Origin: JBKBUF01 sp046290815
GTDB taxonomy: Bacteria; Bacteroidota; Bacteroidia; Cytophagales; Cytophagaceae
Direction of reading: 5' to 3'
Assembly: GCA_046290815.1 (NCBI GenBank)
Contig: JBKBUF010000014.1
Span: 1-64,000, forward strand
Length of the DNA: 64,000 nucleotides
The position numbers and the translations under genes were made by a program. Within the stretch, counting starts at the first letter, position 1. Each line of letters starts with the position of its first letter. Below are positions 54,358 to 63,290 of this stretch, piece after piece. Under the pieces are notes generated by a model. The model ran no database searches, was not told where the DNA came from, and saw only the letters and a program-made list of their open reading frames with translations.

Positions 54358-56768
54358 TTTTCTCCTTTGTGTTGAATTTGAACTACACCGGTTTTTTTTG
54401 CATAGTAATTGCTTAATGCGATTACATATAACACAATAGAGAGTGAACTTACAGGCATAAGTATTGCAGCTACAAGTGGATTAAGATTTCCTGTCATGGC
54501 AAAAGACAATCCGATGCCATTGTAAAACAATGAAATCGCAAGACTAGACCTCATGATGTTTAGATTGGCCCGACAATATTTCAGGAATTTGTCGAGGTTT
54601 TTTACCTGATTACCTTCTAATATTACATCGCAGGAGGGAGAGAATTGATAAATGTTGTCGGTGATGCTTATTCCGGTATCTGCTATCTTCAGAGCCCCGG
54701 CATCATTTAGTCCGTCACCTACCATTGCTACATTGGTTTTATTTTTTTTCAGATCTTCAATATATTTCAGCTTATCAATGGGTTTCATGCTGAAAGCCAT
54801 TTGGGTAGCATCAAACCAATGAGATAGCTTAGTTTTTTCAGAATCATTATCACCCGAAATAAGAAATAAGTCATATTTTGACCTGAGATTTTGCAGCAAA
54901 GTACCGACATTTTCCCGAAATGAATTTTCAAAAATGAAAGAACCGGCAAGCTGTCCGTTAATGCTTAGATAGCTTTCACTGTCTTTACCAGCATGCACCG
55001 GGGCTTCAGGATAAACAAAGCTTAATTTTCCTACCTTGAAAATATCCTGGCCAAATTGACCTTCGATCCCTTTCCCTGCATATTCTTTAAATTTTTCGGT
55101 ACAAACATCCGGAAGATAACTTAAGCTACTATATATTTTCCTGCTTAACGGATGTGTGGAGTTAGATGTCAGACTTTTTATCCTGATCTTTTCTTCCTCT
55201 GATAATGTTCTTCCTTTAAAGGAAATTTTTCCTTTCTCAGGTTCTGTTAGCGTGCCGGTTTTGTCAAAAACAATTGTTTTCGTACGAGCCAGTTGTTCAA
55301 CTACATCAGGATTTTTAAGATAGAATCCTTTTTGCCCCATCTTATTCATGGCATTTCCAAAGCAAAATGGAATCGCAAGTGCAAGTGTGCAGGGACAAAA
55401 TATGATGAGTACAGATGTAAATGCAAAAAATGCGCGGCTCTGATCTATCTGCCACCATACTGCAAGCGTAATCAGACTTAGGAAAATTACTGCAATGGTA
55501 AAACCTTTACCTATGTTATCAATGTATTTTGAAAATGAAACCTTCCTCTCTGATAGGAAAATGTCCTGATTCCATAGTTGTGTAAAATAACTATCATTGA
55601 CCGGTTTTATAACTTTTATTTCAATAGTTTTACCTTTTTGTCTTCCTCCCGCATACAACCTTTCTCCCTCTGCTTTAATGACGGGAAGACTTTCTCCGGT
55701 AACAAAACTATAATCGACTTGTGCCTCACCGCTTACTATTATTCCATCTGCAGGTATTATTTCTTCATTCCTGATTAGAAGGAAATCACCTATCTGTATA
55801 TCTTTTAATGATACCGGTTTTAATCCCTGATCTGTTTTTTTATTTACCGCTACAGGCAGATATGATTTGTAGTTCCTGTCAAAGGAGAGTATCTGATAGG
55901 TTTTTTGTTGATACCATCTTCCTATTAATAATAAAAATATCAAACCGGTGAGTGAATCGAAGTATCCTGCACCGGTTCCGGAAACTATCTCATAGACACT
56001 TCTTGAAGTAATTACTGAAATGCCTAATGCAACCGGAATATCAATATTCACTATTCGGTTTTTAATGGAAAACCAGGCATTTTTAAAGTATTCAAATGCG
56101 CTAAATGCCACCACGGGCATACCAAGCAAAAGATTCAGGTATCCAAAAAACTTCAGGTATATACCATCTTCTTTGTGCAAGCCCAGATATTCAGGAAAGC
56201 TGAAAAGCATAATATTGCCAAAGCAAAACCCTGCAACACCTATTTTGTAAATAATAAGGTTGTCCTTCTTTTTTTCTTTTTTATCAAGCTGACTTAAATT
56301 TATATCAGGGGGATAAGAAATAGCATCCAGTAATTCAGCAAGCTTCCTTAAGCTTATCTCGTTTATATTAAAAGTGATGCTAACTTCCTTTTTAAGAAAG
56401 TTGATCTGACTTTTTATTATTCCTTTATGAAGGCGATTTAGATTTTCCAACAACCATATACATGAGCTGCAATGTACTGACGGTATGTAAAAAGTAACCT
56501 TGGCATAGTTTTCATTTTTAAAGTCAAGTAAACCGGCAATGATTTCCTCATTGTCAAGAAATACATACTCTTTGGAAATGTAATCCTTCAAACTATTGCC
56601 TTTGCCATCAGAAAAATTATAATATTGACAAAGCGACGCATCGTTGAGTATCCGGTAAACGCTTTTACAACCTTCGCAACAAAATATTTTAGTTTCGTAC
56701 GATATTGTTTCAGAGGTAATATCCGCATCACAATGATAACATTTTAGCTTTTCGTAGGTCGCTTTCAA
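54354..56768 (-). CDS. ccoI: CcoI/FixI P1B-type copper-exporting ATPase
   Basis: The 804-residue P-type ATPase has an N-terminal Cys-rich domain (CYHCDADI, FCCEGCKSVYRIL), a metal-binding HCSSCIW (about 100) and eight transmembrane helices with the CPC motif in IIFCPCTLALAIP. It also has the phosphorylated Asp in DKTGTLTEP and the hinge MVGDGLNDAGAL. FixI/CcoI delivers Cu to the periplasmic side for CuB assembly in CcoN. It is the first gene of the cco cluster, preceded by a perfect FNR box and a TATTTTTG -7 element. Confidence 0.94.
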   Translation of the reverse strand: MKATYEKLKCYHCDADITSETISYETKIFCCEGCKSVYRILNDASLCQYYNFSDGKGNSLKDYISKEYVFLDNEEIIAGLLDFKNENYAKVTFYIPSVHCSSCIWLLENLNRLHKGIIKSQINFLKKEVSITFNINEISLRKLAELLDAISYPPDINLSQLDKKEKKKDNLIIYKIGVAGFCFGNIMLFSFPEYLGLHKEDGIYLKFFGYLNLLLGMPVVAFSAFEYFKNAWFSIKNRIVNIDIPVALGISVITSRSVYEIVSGTGAGYFDSLTGLIFLLLIGRWYQQKTYQILSFDRNYKSYLPVAVNKKTDQGLKPVSLKDIQIGDFLLIRNEEIIPADGIIVSGEAQVDYSFVTGESLPVIKAEGERLYAGGRQKGKTIEIKVIKPVNDSYFTQLWNQDIFLSERKVSFSKYIDNIGKGFTIAVIFLSLITLAVWWQIDQSRAFFAFTSVLIIFCPCTLALAIPFCFGNAMNKMGQKGFYLKNPDVVEQLARTKTIVFDKTGTLTEPEKGKISFKGRTLSEEEKIRIKSLTSNSTHPLSRKIYSSLSYLPDVCTEKFKEYAGKGIEGQFGQDIFKVGKLSFVYPEAPVHAGKDSESYLSINGQLAGSFIFENSFRENVGTLLQNLRSKYDLFLISGDNDSEKTKLSHWFDATQMAFSMKPIDKLKYIEDLKKNKTNVAMVGDGLNDAGALKIADTGISITDNIYQFSPSCDVILEGNQVKNLDKFLKYCRANLNIMRSSLAISLFYNGIGLSFAMTGNLNPLVAAILMPVSSLSIVLYVIALSNYYAKKTGVVQIQHKGEK

Positions 56769-56780
56769 AATTTTTTATTT

Positions 56781-56803
56781 CAAAAATAGGGCAGTGGTCT
56801 GCC
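56781..56803 (-). promoter_or_regulatory. ccoI promoter: -7 element TATTTTTG and adjacent inverted repeat
   Basis: TATTTTTG (56781-56788) matches the TAnnTTTG consensus. Directly upstream, GGCAG-TGGT-CTGCC (56790-56803) is a perfect inverted repeat that could be a second operator. No TTG lies at the -33 distance, which suggests activator dependence. Confidence 0.5.
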
Positions 56804-56832
56804 TTAAAAAATGATCCGTTGCCTTCAAAAAA

Positions 56833-56846
56833 TTGATATAAATCAA
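56833..56846 (-). promoter_or_regulatory. Perfect FNR box (TTGAT-N4-ATCAA) before ccoI
   Basis: TTGATTTATATCAA on the coding strand matches the E. coli FNR consensus at all ten defined positions. It is centred 55 bp upstream of the -7 element and about 71 bp from the ccoI ATG. It lies in the 85-bp gap after the DUF72 gene. Confidence 0.8.
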
Positions 56847-56852
56847 CAAAAG

Positions 56853-57602
56853 CTAACAGGTAATGACCGCTCCTACAAGCATGTCCTGCAATGTCAGCGC
56901 ATTATATGCGGCATAGGCATTCTGATCATTATCAAAATAACAGTAAACATCTTTACCTTCCTGATTCCATTGAATAATTCTTTCTTTCCACAATTCCAGG
57001 GTATTGCAGTCATAATCTCCTGCGTATTTAGTTTCCGGCCCATGAAGTCTTATATAAATGAAATCAGCCGTTGAGATCATCGGAGATTGATGATATTCAA
57101 GCTCATATATGCAGAAGGAAACGTTATGCCTTTTTAGTAAATCATAAGTTTCATCAGTATACCATGTGTGATTTCTGAATTCCAAAGTAAATCGAAGATC
57201 GCTAGGTAATAATTTCAGAAATCCTTCAAGCCTGTCGATATTTATTTTCCATCCAGGAGGCAGTTGGAAAAGAATAGGTCCGAGTTTTTCATTAAGATAA
57301 CTGACATTATTAAGCAATCTATCCAAAGGTTCCTGGCAGTCATTGAGTTTCTTTATATGGGTGATGTACCTGCTCGCTTTGACAGCAAAAATGAAGTCTT
57401 CTGGTACGGAGCGTTTCCAATTTTCAAACTTTTCCGCAGATGGAAGCATATAGAAGGAATTATTTAATTCCACAGTTTGAAAATGAAGGAGATAATAATT
57501 CAGCATATCCTGATAGCGCAAATCCTGCGGATAAAATTTTCCAAGCCAGTGTTTATAGTGATATCCTGAAGTGCCGATTATTGCTTTTCCGCTTTTTTCC
57601 AT
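56853..57602 (-). CDS. DUF72 (YecE-like) TIM-barrel protein
   Basis: The start at 57602 (MEKSGKAIIGTSGYHY) is chosen because a strong SD (GGAGGG) lies just upstream; it gives 249 residues. Family motifs are IGTSGYHYKHWLGKFYP at the N-terminus, YFDNDQNAYAAYNA near the C-terminus (usually YFNNd...A..NA) and LQFPPGW-like LFQLPPGWK in the centre. DUF72 proteins adopt a TIM-barrel fold; their function is not established. It lies upstream of ccoI on the same strand but has no visible link to the oxidase. Confidence 0.85.
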   Translation of the reverse strand: MEKSGKAIIGTSGYHYKHWLGKFYPQDLRYQDMLNYYLLHFQTVELNNSFYMLPSAEKFENWKRSVPEDFIFAVKASRYITHIKKLNDCQEPLDRLLNNVSYLNEKLGPILFQLPPGWKINIDRLEGFLKLLPSDLRFTLEFRNHTWYTDETYDLLKRHNVSFCIYELEYHQSPMISTADFIYIRLHGPETKYAGDYDCNTLELWKERIIQWNQEGKDVYCYFDNDQNAYAAYNALTLQDMLVGAVITC

Positions 57603-57686
57603 AAACCCTCCATGAATTTTAAACAATTACCGGCAGTTTTAGGTTTGGCATTTTATTACTCTGTTCAAATGGCCTGAAAAATAGTT

Positions 57687-58055
57687 GTGATGAAAAAGAT
57701 ACTAAAAGGGTTATGTGTTTTCTGGGCGCTGTTATTCATTGTTTTTGCAGCGTTACAACTGAATGATCCGGATCCGGAAGTGTGGGTACCACTGTACTTG
57801 TTTCCGGCGATTGTTCACATTGTTTCTCTTTTTCACCAATGGAGAGCTTTTGCTTTATACGGACTCATATTTTTCTATTTGGTGGCAGCCATTTATTTGT
57901 GGCCTGATCAGTTTGAGGGTATATTTTTTTCTATGGACAGATCAATCAATATTGAACTGGCAAGAGAATCTTTAGGTCTTGCTATCTGTTCCTTATCATT
58001 TTACTACACATTAAGAGTTAATAAATTTTTATACGTCCGCCGCCGAACAATTTAA
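57687..58055 (+). CDS. TMEM220-like small membrane protein
   Basis: The 122-residue protein has four hydrophobic segments and the family's conserved start, LNDPDPEVWVPLYLFPA at about residues 26-42. The function of this family is unknown. A TAGGTTTG -7-like element lies at 57640-57647. It is the first gene of the plus-strand run and ends 41 bp before eboA, so it is likely co-transcribed with the ebo genes. Confidence 0.8.
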   Translation: MMKKILKGLCVFWALLFIVFAALQLNDPDPEVWVPLYLFPAIVHIVSLFHQWRAFALYGLIFFYLVAAIYLWPDQFEGIFFSMDRSINIELARESLGLAICSLSFYYTLRVNKFLYVRRRTI

Positions 58056-58096
58056 AGTAAGTCAGGTTAATACTAAGCTGATTTCTGTTTGCCGGT

Positions 58097-59023
58097 ATGA
58101 TAACAAAATTCATTTCTCCTTCAGAATTATTTTCTGTAAGAAGGTTCTTGTCAAAAAAAGCCTTCGCCTCTCTGGATAAAACTCAGATGGAATGGGTTGA
58201 AGAGAAATTAAACAAAATTAAATCCGGTAATTTTAAAGATCTATATCTGGCATTTAGTTCGGCTTCCAGAGTGATACAGGAGGATTTATTGAACCAAGTT
58301 ACTGAGGACGAAATTCTGGAGCTGAATATTCTTAGAAGAGGTCTGGATATTTCCGGTTGGACTTTAACCCAGACCTTGAGAATGATATTACTTTGCGAAT
58401 TTCCTATCGATAATGCTGAGCAATATACTTCTGTTATAAAGAATATTTATGCAACATCAGATTTGGAGGAGCAGCAGGCAATATTAAAAGGACTTGCTGT
58501 TTTGCCCTGGCAGGAGAGATTCATTGAGATCGCAGAAAGTGGTGTAAGAAGTAATGTGAAAATTCTTTTTGAAGGCATTGCAGAAAGGAATCCTTATCCT
58601 TTTGATTACTTCAGCGAGCCTGAATGGAATCAGATGGTAATTAAAATGCTCTTTATTGATAATTCGATTAATGAAATATATGGTCTTGACAGAAGATGCA
58701 ACCCATCACTTACAAGAATGGCCATAGATCTGATCCATGAAAGATGGGCAGCCGGCAGGATTGTAAATCCTGAAATCTGGAGAATTATTTATCCTTTTAT
58801 GTCTCATAAGTTTTCTGAAGACATTGTGGCTGTTTTTGAAAATGAAAATTTAAGTGTATACCGTAAAGCTGTTGCACTGGCCTGTTTTAAAAGCAGTAGC
58901 AGGGAAGCAAATAATCTTCTTGCAGATAAGAATCCTGATCTTCAAAATATGATCATTAATGGAAGCCTAGATTGGGATCAGATAGCAAATGAATGGCGAA
59001 ACATAAAATTTCAGCCCAGATAA
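58097..59023 (+). CDS. eboA: EboA-like protein of the ebo cluster
   Basis: The 308-residue alpha-helical protein of HEAT-like character contains ISGWTLTQTLRMILL, QAILKGLAVLPWQERF and IAERNPYPFDYFSE, features of the EboA family. Its assignment is also supported by position immediately before eboB-F homologues. In cyanobacteria the ebo cluster moves a natural-product precursor to the periplasm, and in eustigmatophyte plastids it was acquired from bacteria. The molecular role of EboA is unknown. The gap to eboB is 32 bp. Confidence 0.82.
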   Translation: MITKFISPSELFSVRRFLSKKAFASLDKTQMEWVEEKLNKIKSGNFKDLYLAFSSASRVIQEDLLNQVTEDEILELNILRRGLDISGWTLTQTLRMILLCEFPIDNAEQYTSVIKNIYATSDLEEQQAILKGLAVLPWQERFIEIAESGVRSNVKILFEGIAERNPYPFDYFSEPEWNQMVIKMLFIDNSINEIYGLDRRCNPSLTRMAIDLIHERWAAGRIVNPEIWRIIYPFMSHKFSEDIVAVFENENLSVYRKAVALACFKSSSREANNLLADKNPDLQNMIINGSLDWDQIANEWRNIKFQPR

Positions 59024-59055
59024 GCACCAATATCACGTAACTTATTATTAATAAA

Positions 59056-59958
59056 ATGATGTTTATAGATCCGCATATTCACATGTACTCCCGCACCACT
59101 GATGACTATCAGAAAATGGCGGCGGCAGGAGTTGTTGCAGTTATTGAACCTTCCTTCTGGTTGGGCCAACCAAGAACAGAACCAGGTTCTTTTAAAGATT
59201 ACTTCAGTAGCCTGATCGGATGGGAAAGGTACCGGGCAAGTCAGTTCGGTATACGTCATTACTGCACTATAGGATTAAATTCCAAGGAAGCAAATAATAC
59301 TGCTCTTGCGGAAGCCGTGATGGAGTTACTTCCTGTTTTTGTATGCAAAGATAAGGTGGTAGGGGTAGGTGAAATTGGTTATGATGAACAAACTTCAGCA
59401 GAGGATAAATATTTCAGATTGCAGCTTGAATTGGCTAAAGAAGTAAATCTTCCCGTGCAGGTACATACTCCTCATAGAGATAAAAAAAATGGTACAATCA
59501 GAAGTATGGAGGTGTGTCTTGAACATAAGCTGGACCCTCAATGGGTAATTATTGATCATAATAATGAAGAGACAGCAAAAGATGTACTTGACAGAGGATT
59601 TTGGGCCGCATTTACTATTTATCCGTCGACTAAGATGGGAAATGAAAGAATGGTGGAAATAGTTAAAAAATACGGTTCGGAAAGAATCTTCATTAACAGT
59701 TCTGCTGATTGGGGAATAAGCGATCCTCTTGCTGTTCCTAAAACGGCTGCGCTGATGAGACAACATGGAATATCGGAAGATGATATTTACAAAGTTTGCT
59801 ATAAGAATGCTCTGGATGCCTTTGGTAAAAGTGGTAGAATAAAAGAAAGTGATTGGGAATCTAAAGAATCGGAAACTGACAAATCAAACGGAAATTCCAT
59901 ATTAAGAGGGGGGGCTGCTTCTATTCAGGAATCACTGGAGGCTAATGTTATTAAATAA
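59056..59958 (+). CDS. eboB: TatD-family metal hydrolase EboB
   Basis: The 300-residue amidohydrolase-fold protein has the metal ligands of the TatD family: DPHIHM (5-10), GEIGYD (about 97-102), VQVHTPH (about 135-141), IIDHNN (about 163-168) and SSADWG (about 214-219). The last 40 residues (after AFGKSGRIK) are a low-complexity Ser/Glu/Asn-rich tail beyond the usual fold. The substrate in the ebo pathway is unknown. It is followed by eboC after 15 bp. Confidence 0.88.
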   Translation: MMFIDPHIHMYSRTTDDYQKMAAAGVVAVIEPSFWLGQPRTEPGSFKDYFSSLIGWERYRASQFGIRHYCTIGLNSKEANNTALAEAVMELLPVFVCKDKVVGVGEIGYDEQTSAEDKYFRLQLELAKEVNLPVQVHTPHRDKKNGTIRSMEVCLEHKLDPQWVIIDHNNEETAKDVLDRGFWAAFTIYPSTKMGNERMVEIVKKYGSERIFINSSADWGISDPLAVPKTAALMRQHGISEDDIYKVCYKNALDAFGKSGRIKESDWESKESETDKSNGNSILRGGAASIQESLEANVIK

Positions 59959-59973
59959 AATAAACTGGAAAAA

Positions 59974-60879
59974 ATGAAAAGGAAGATTAACCTTTACCTG
60001 ACATTAATGAGACCTGCAAATATTCTTACTGCTATAGCGGATATTTTAGCTGGTTATGCTATTTCTTCCAATGTCACAGAAAATCTGTTTATTTTTAATA
60101 CAGATCCTGTAAATCTTATAAACGTTTCTTTACTTATTCTTGCTACTGCATGTCTTTATTCTGCAGGTATGGTATTTAATGATGTATTTGATATCAACAG
60201 AGATGCAATTGAAAGACCTGAAAGAATTTTACCGCAGGGACTTGTTTCAAAAAGGGAAGCAATATTACTCGGTACCTTTTTAAATATTGCAGGAATAATA
60301 CTGGCCTTTATTGTGAATGTGTATTCGGGCGGCATTGCCTGTGTCATCGCTGCATCTGCTTTAGCCTATAATGCTTTCGGAAAAAATACCATGATAGCAC
60401 CCTTCAATATGGGTTTATGCAGAGCATTGAATCTTTTGCTTGGTATTTCAGGATTTCCTGAGGGAATGCATGATAATCTTCTGGTACTTCTTATACCTTT
60501 CTTTTATGTTTCCGCCATTACATTTATTAGCCGAAACGAAGTGAAAGGAGGCAGAGGTATACCATACAAGGCAGGTTTTTATTTGTACCTTTTCACATGT
60601 GCAGGAGCATTCAGCTATTTTATTTGGGAAGATCTGGATATTTACAGTTCGCTTCCTTTTCTGGTGTTGTTTGTTCTGTTTACTTCTTTTCCCATATTGG
60701 ACATTCAGAGAAACCCATCACCTTTAATGATTCAAAAGGCTGTTAAATTTGGTGTGCTCGGAATAATTATCCTCAATAGTTCGATTGCAGCAGGCTTTTC
60801 GGGGCTGCCATATGCAGTGTTTGTTTTCCTGCTTTTGCCTGTATCATTGATTCTTTCACACACATTTGCAGTTACCTGA
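59974..60879 (+). CDS. eboC: UbiA-like prenyltransferase EboC
   Basis: The 301-residue protein has about eight or nine transmembrane helices. It carries the first UbiA Asp-rich motif NDVFDINRDAIERPERILPQG (short core NDVFDINRD at about 68-76). The second motif is weak (LDIQRN near 246), so the active site may be altered. UbiA enzymes attach prenyl chains to aromatic or other acceptors; the acceptor here is unknown. It precedes eboD by 10 bp. Confidence 0.88.
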   Translation: MKRKINLYLTLMRPANILTAIADILAGYAISSNVTENLFIFNTDPVNLINVSLLILATACLYSAGMVFNDVFDINRDAIERPERILPQGLVSKREAILLGTFLNIAGIILAFIVNVYSGGIACVIAASALAYNAFGKNTMIAPFNMGLCRALNLLLGISGFPEGMHDNLLVLLIPFFYVSAITFISRNEVKGGRGIPYKAGFYLYLFTCAGAFSYFIWEDLDIYSSLPFLVLFVLFTSFPILDIQRNPSPLMIQKAVKFGVLGIIILNSSIAAGFSGLPYAVFVFLLLPVSLILSHTFAVT

Positions 60880-60889
60880 CAGTGATTTT

Positions 60890-62092
60890 ATGAAGTTATT
60901 TCAGCAGGAATTTAAGGTTTCGTATTCTTATCCGGTTTATTTCACTGAAGATATTTTTCAGAAAGACAATCCGGTTTTCTTTGATGTTATCAATTCTGAT
61001 GCACCGGGAAATATCAAATTGTTGTTTGTTGTAGACAGCGAAGTAGATCGTTTGCAACCTTATCTCAAATCAAAGCTTGCAGATTATATTAAAGGCAGAC
61101 AGGGACCAAGAATCATTGATTACAATTATATAGTTATTCCAGGAGGGGAGGAGTGTAAGAATGATACAAAATATCTATTTCAAATAATAAATGCCATTGA
61201 TGAAAGTCATCTTTGCAGGCATTCTTATATAGTTGGTATAGGCGGAGGTGCTGTGTTGGATGTAACCGGTTTTGCTGCCGCTATTGCACACAGGGGTATA
61301 AGACACATAAGAATTCCGACTACTGTTCTTTCAATGGACGACTCGGGTGTTGGAGTTAAAAACGGGATAAATTTATATTCAAAGAAAAATTACCTTGGAA
61401 CATTTGTTCCTCCATCTGCAGTTATCATAGATCCGTCTTTTATTTCTACACTTCCTTATAAAGAATTAATTGCCGGCATATCTGAAGCTATCAAAGTGGC
61501 ACTGGTGAAGGATAAGGAATTCTTTAATTTTATAAAGCTGAACATTAACGGTATTATTAAGCTCAACAGAAAGGTTCTTGATGAAGTGATTTATAAAAGT
61601 GCGGTTTTGCATTTAAATCATATTTCTTCAGACGATCCTTTTGAAAAAGGTACTAAAAGACCTCTTGATTTCGGACACTGGGCTGCTCATAAAATCGAAC
61701 AACTATCCGGATTCAGGATTTCACATGGGAATGCTGTAGCTGCCGGTATAGCTCTCGATTCAACCATTTCACTTCTCCTGGGAAATCTTTCAAAAGAGGA
61801 ATGGTTAGATATTATTCAGCTATTAGCCTCTCTGAATTATACTTTATACTTCGAAGAAATGGCTGCCGAGGAAGAAAACGGCGGTATTGCGTCTTCGTTA
61901 ATTTTTGGCCTTGAGGAATTCAGAGAGCATCTTGGAGGTGAACTTACAATCACTATGCTTAATGGTATAGGAAATGGATTTGAAATTCATCGTTTGCCGG
62001 AAGATATAATTATAAGGTCTGTAAAAATTCTTTACAATCTCCAATTAAAATATGACAGGGAAAAAAGGATATCATCTTACGTTTTGCACTAA
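60890..62092 (+). CDS. eboD: 3-dehydroquinate synthase-like protein EboD
   Basis: The 400-residue protein (ATG at 60890; an upstream in-frame TTG is rejected) belongs to the sugar-phosphate cyclase fold. It has the NAD-binding GIGGGAVLDVTGFAA (about 121-135), the conserved Lys in VKNGINLYSKKN and metal ligands in SEAIKVALVKD and DFGHWAAHKIE. Members convert a sugar phosphate such as DAHP into a cyclic product. In ebo clusters its product is unknown. It overlaps eboE by 41 bp, a strong translational coupling. Confidence 0.9.
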   Translation: MKLFQQEFKVSYSYPVYFTEDIFQKDNPVFFDVINSDAPGNIKLLFVVDSEVDRLQPYLKSKLADYIKGRQGPRIIDYNYIVIPGGEECKNDTKYLFQIINAIDESHLCRHSYIVGIGGGAVLDVTGFAAAIAHRGIRHIRIPTTVLSMDDSGVGVKNGINLYSKKNYLGTFVPPSAVIIDPSFISTLPYKELIAGISEAIKVALVKDKEFFNFIKLNINGIIKLNRKVLDEVIYKSAVLHLNHISSDDPFEKGTKRPLDFGHWAAHKIEQLSGFRISHGNAVAAGIALDSTISLLLGNLSKEEWLDIIQLLASLNYTLYFEEMAAEEENGGIASSLIFGLEEFREHLGGELTITMLNGIGNGFEIHRLPEDIIIRSVKILYNLQLKYDREKRISSYVLH

Positions 62093-63290
62093 TATTTTCA
62101 GAGGAGAAGATTGGTCTGATGTATTTAGTAATTTGAAGAATAATATTCCTTCAATTCGGAACAAGATATGCAAGGATAAACCATTCGGACTTGGCTTGTG
62201 GATATCCAATAAAGCTTCTGTAGAATTAGCCAGGCCTGATGTCATGATGGATTTTAAGTCATGGCTGGAGGATAATAACTGTTATGTTTTTACTCTGAAT
62301 GGATTTCCATATGGAGATTTTCACCAGGATATTATAAAAGATCAGGTATATGCCCATGATTGGTTTTCTGAAGAAAGATATAAATACACCATAAGACTTT
62401 GTAATATACTGAAAGAACTTTTACCGGAAGGAATGGAAGGAAGTATTTCTACATTACCTATATCTTATAAACCATGGCTTCAGAATCATGAAGATGTAGA
62501 TGCTCAGATGAGAAAAGCTTGTTTTTTCTTTTCGCTTCTTGCTGAAAAGCTCATGCAGATAAAATTTCAAACCGGTAAGTTGATTTATATTACAATTGAA
62601 CCTGAGCCGGATGGTCTGATTGAGAACTCTGATGAAGTGATTCATTTTTTTAATGAATGGCTTATTCCATTTTCCAGAAAACATCTCTCGGAATTACTTC
62701 ATATTTCAGAAGTTGAGGCTGAAGCACATATAAGAAATCATATAAGAGTTTGTTATGATATTTGCCATTTCTCAATTGTGTTTGAAAAACCGTCTAAGGT
62801 TATAGATAAGTTTGAGAAACATAAAATTAAAATCGGAAAAATTCAAATCAGTTCTGCATTGAAGGTGGTATGGCCTGAAAAGGAAAATGACCTGTGCGAC
62901 TGTGTCCTTTCTCTTAATTCAATAAATGATCCGAAATACCTTCATCAGGTGTATACACGAAACAAGGACAAAAAGCTGATAAAGTATTCTGATCTATCTG
63001 AATTGCTACAAAATGTTCCTTCAGATATTAAAGAAGCAAGAATTCATTACCATGTTCCTTTGTTTTGTTCTTCCTATGGTATGATGCAGTCCACTTCAGA
63101 AGACATTTTGGAGGTAATCGAAATCCTGAAATACAGACATATTACAGACCATCTTGAGGTCGAAACTTATACCTGGGAAATTTTGCCTGATGACCTGAAA
63201 GTTTCATTGTGTGATTCTATTTCAAGGGAACTTACATGGGTCCTGGATAACTTTCAAATTAATTATGACAGCTTATGGATAAAACAGTAG
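62052..63290 (+). CDS. eboE: Metabolite traffic protein EboE (TIM-barrel, xylose-isomerase-like)
   Basis: The 412-residue protein starts with the EboE signature HLTFCTNIFRGEDWSDVF and shows a sugar-isomerase-like barrel: ITIEPEPDG (about 180-188), CYDICHFSIVFE (about 235-246) and HYHVPLF (about 333-339), positions that could bind a metal. Its reaction is unknown. The start at 62052 overlaps the eboD 3' end by 41 bp, and its stop overlaps eboF by 16 bp. Confidence 0.88.
   Translation: MTGKKGYHLTFCTNIFRGEDWSDVFSNLKNNIPSIRNKICKDKPFGLGLWISNKASVELARPDVMMDFKSWLEDNNCYVFTLNGFPYGDFHQDIIKDQVYAHDWFSEERYKYTIRLCNILKELLPEGMEGSISTLPISYKPWLQNHEDVDAQMRKACFFFSLLAEKLMQIKFQTGKLIYITIEPEPDGLIENSDEVIHFFNEWLIPFSRKHLSELLHISEVEAEAHIRNHIRVCYDICHFSIVFEKPSKVIDKFEKHKIKIGKIQISSALKVVWPEKENDLCDCVLSLNSINDPKYLHQVYTRNKDKKLIKYSDLSELLQNVPSDIKEARIHYHVPLFCSSYGMMQSTSEDILEVIEILKYRHITDHLEVETYTWEILPDDLKVSLCDSISRELTWVLDNFQINYDSLWIKQ

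Noticed and set aside
59395..59766. 123-codon minus-strand frame inside eboB
   Set aside because: It is antisense to the conserved TatD metal-ligand motifs.
60866..60890. Earlier TTG start for eboD overlapping eboC
   Set aside because: The ATG at 60890 lies 10 bp after eboC and gives a normal N-terminus; the extra eight residues add nothing conserved.
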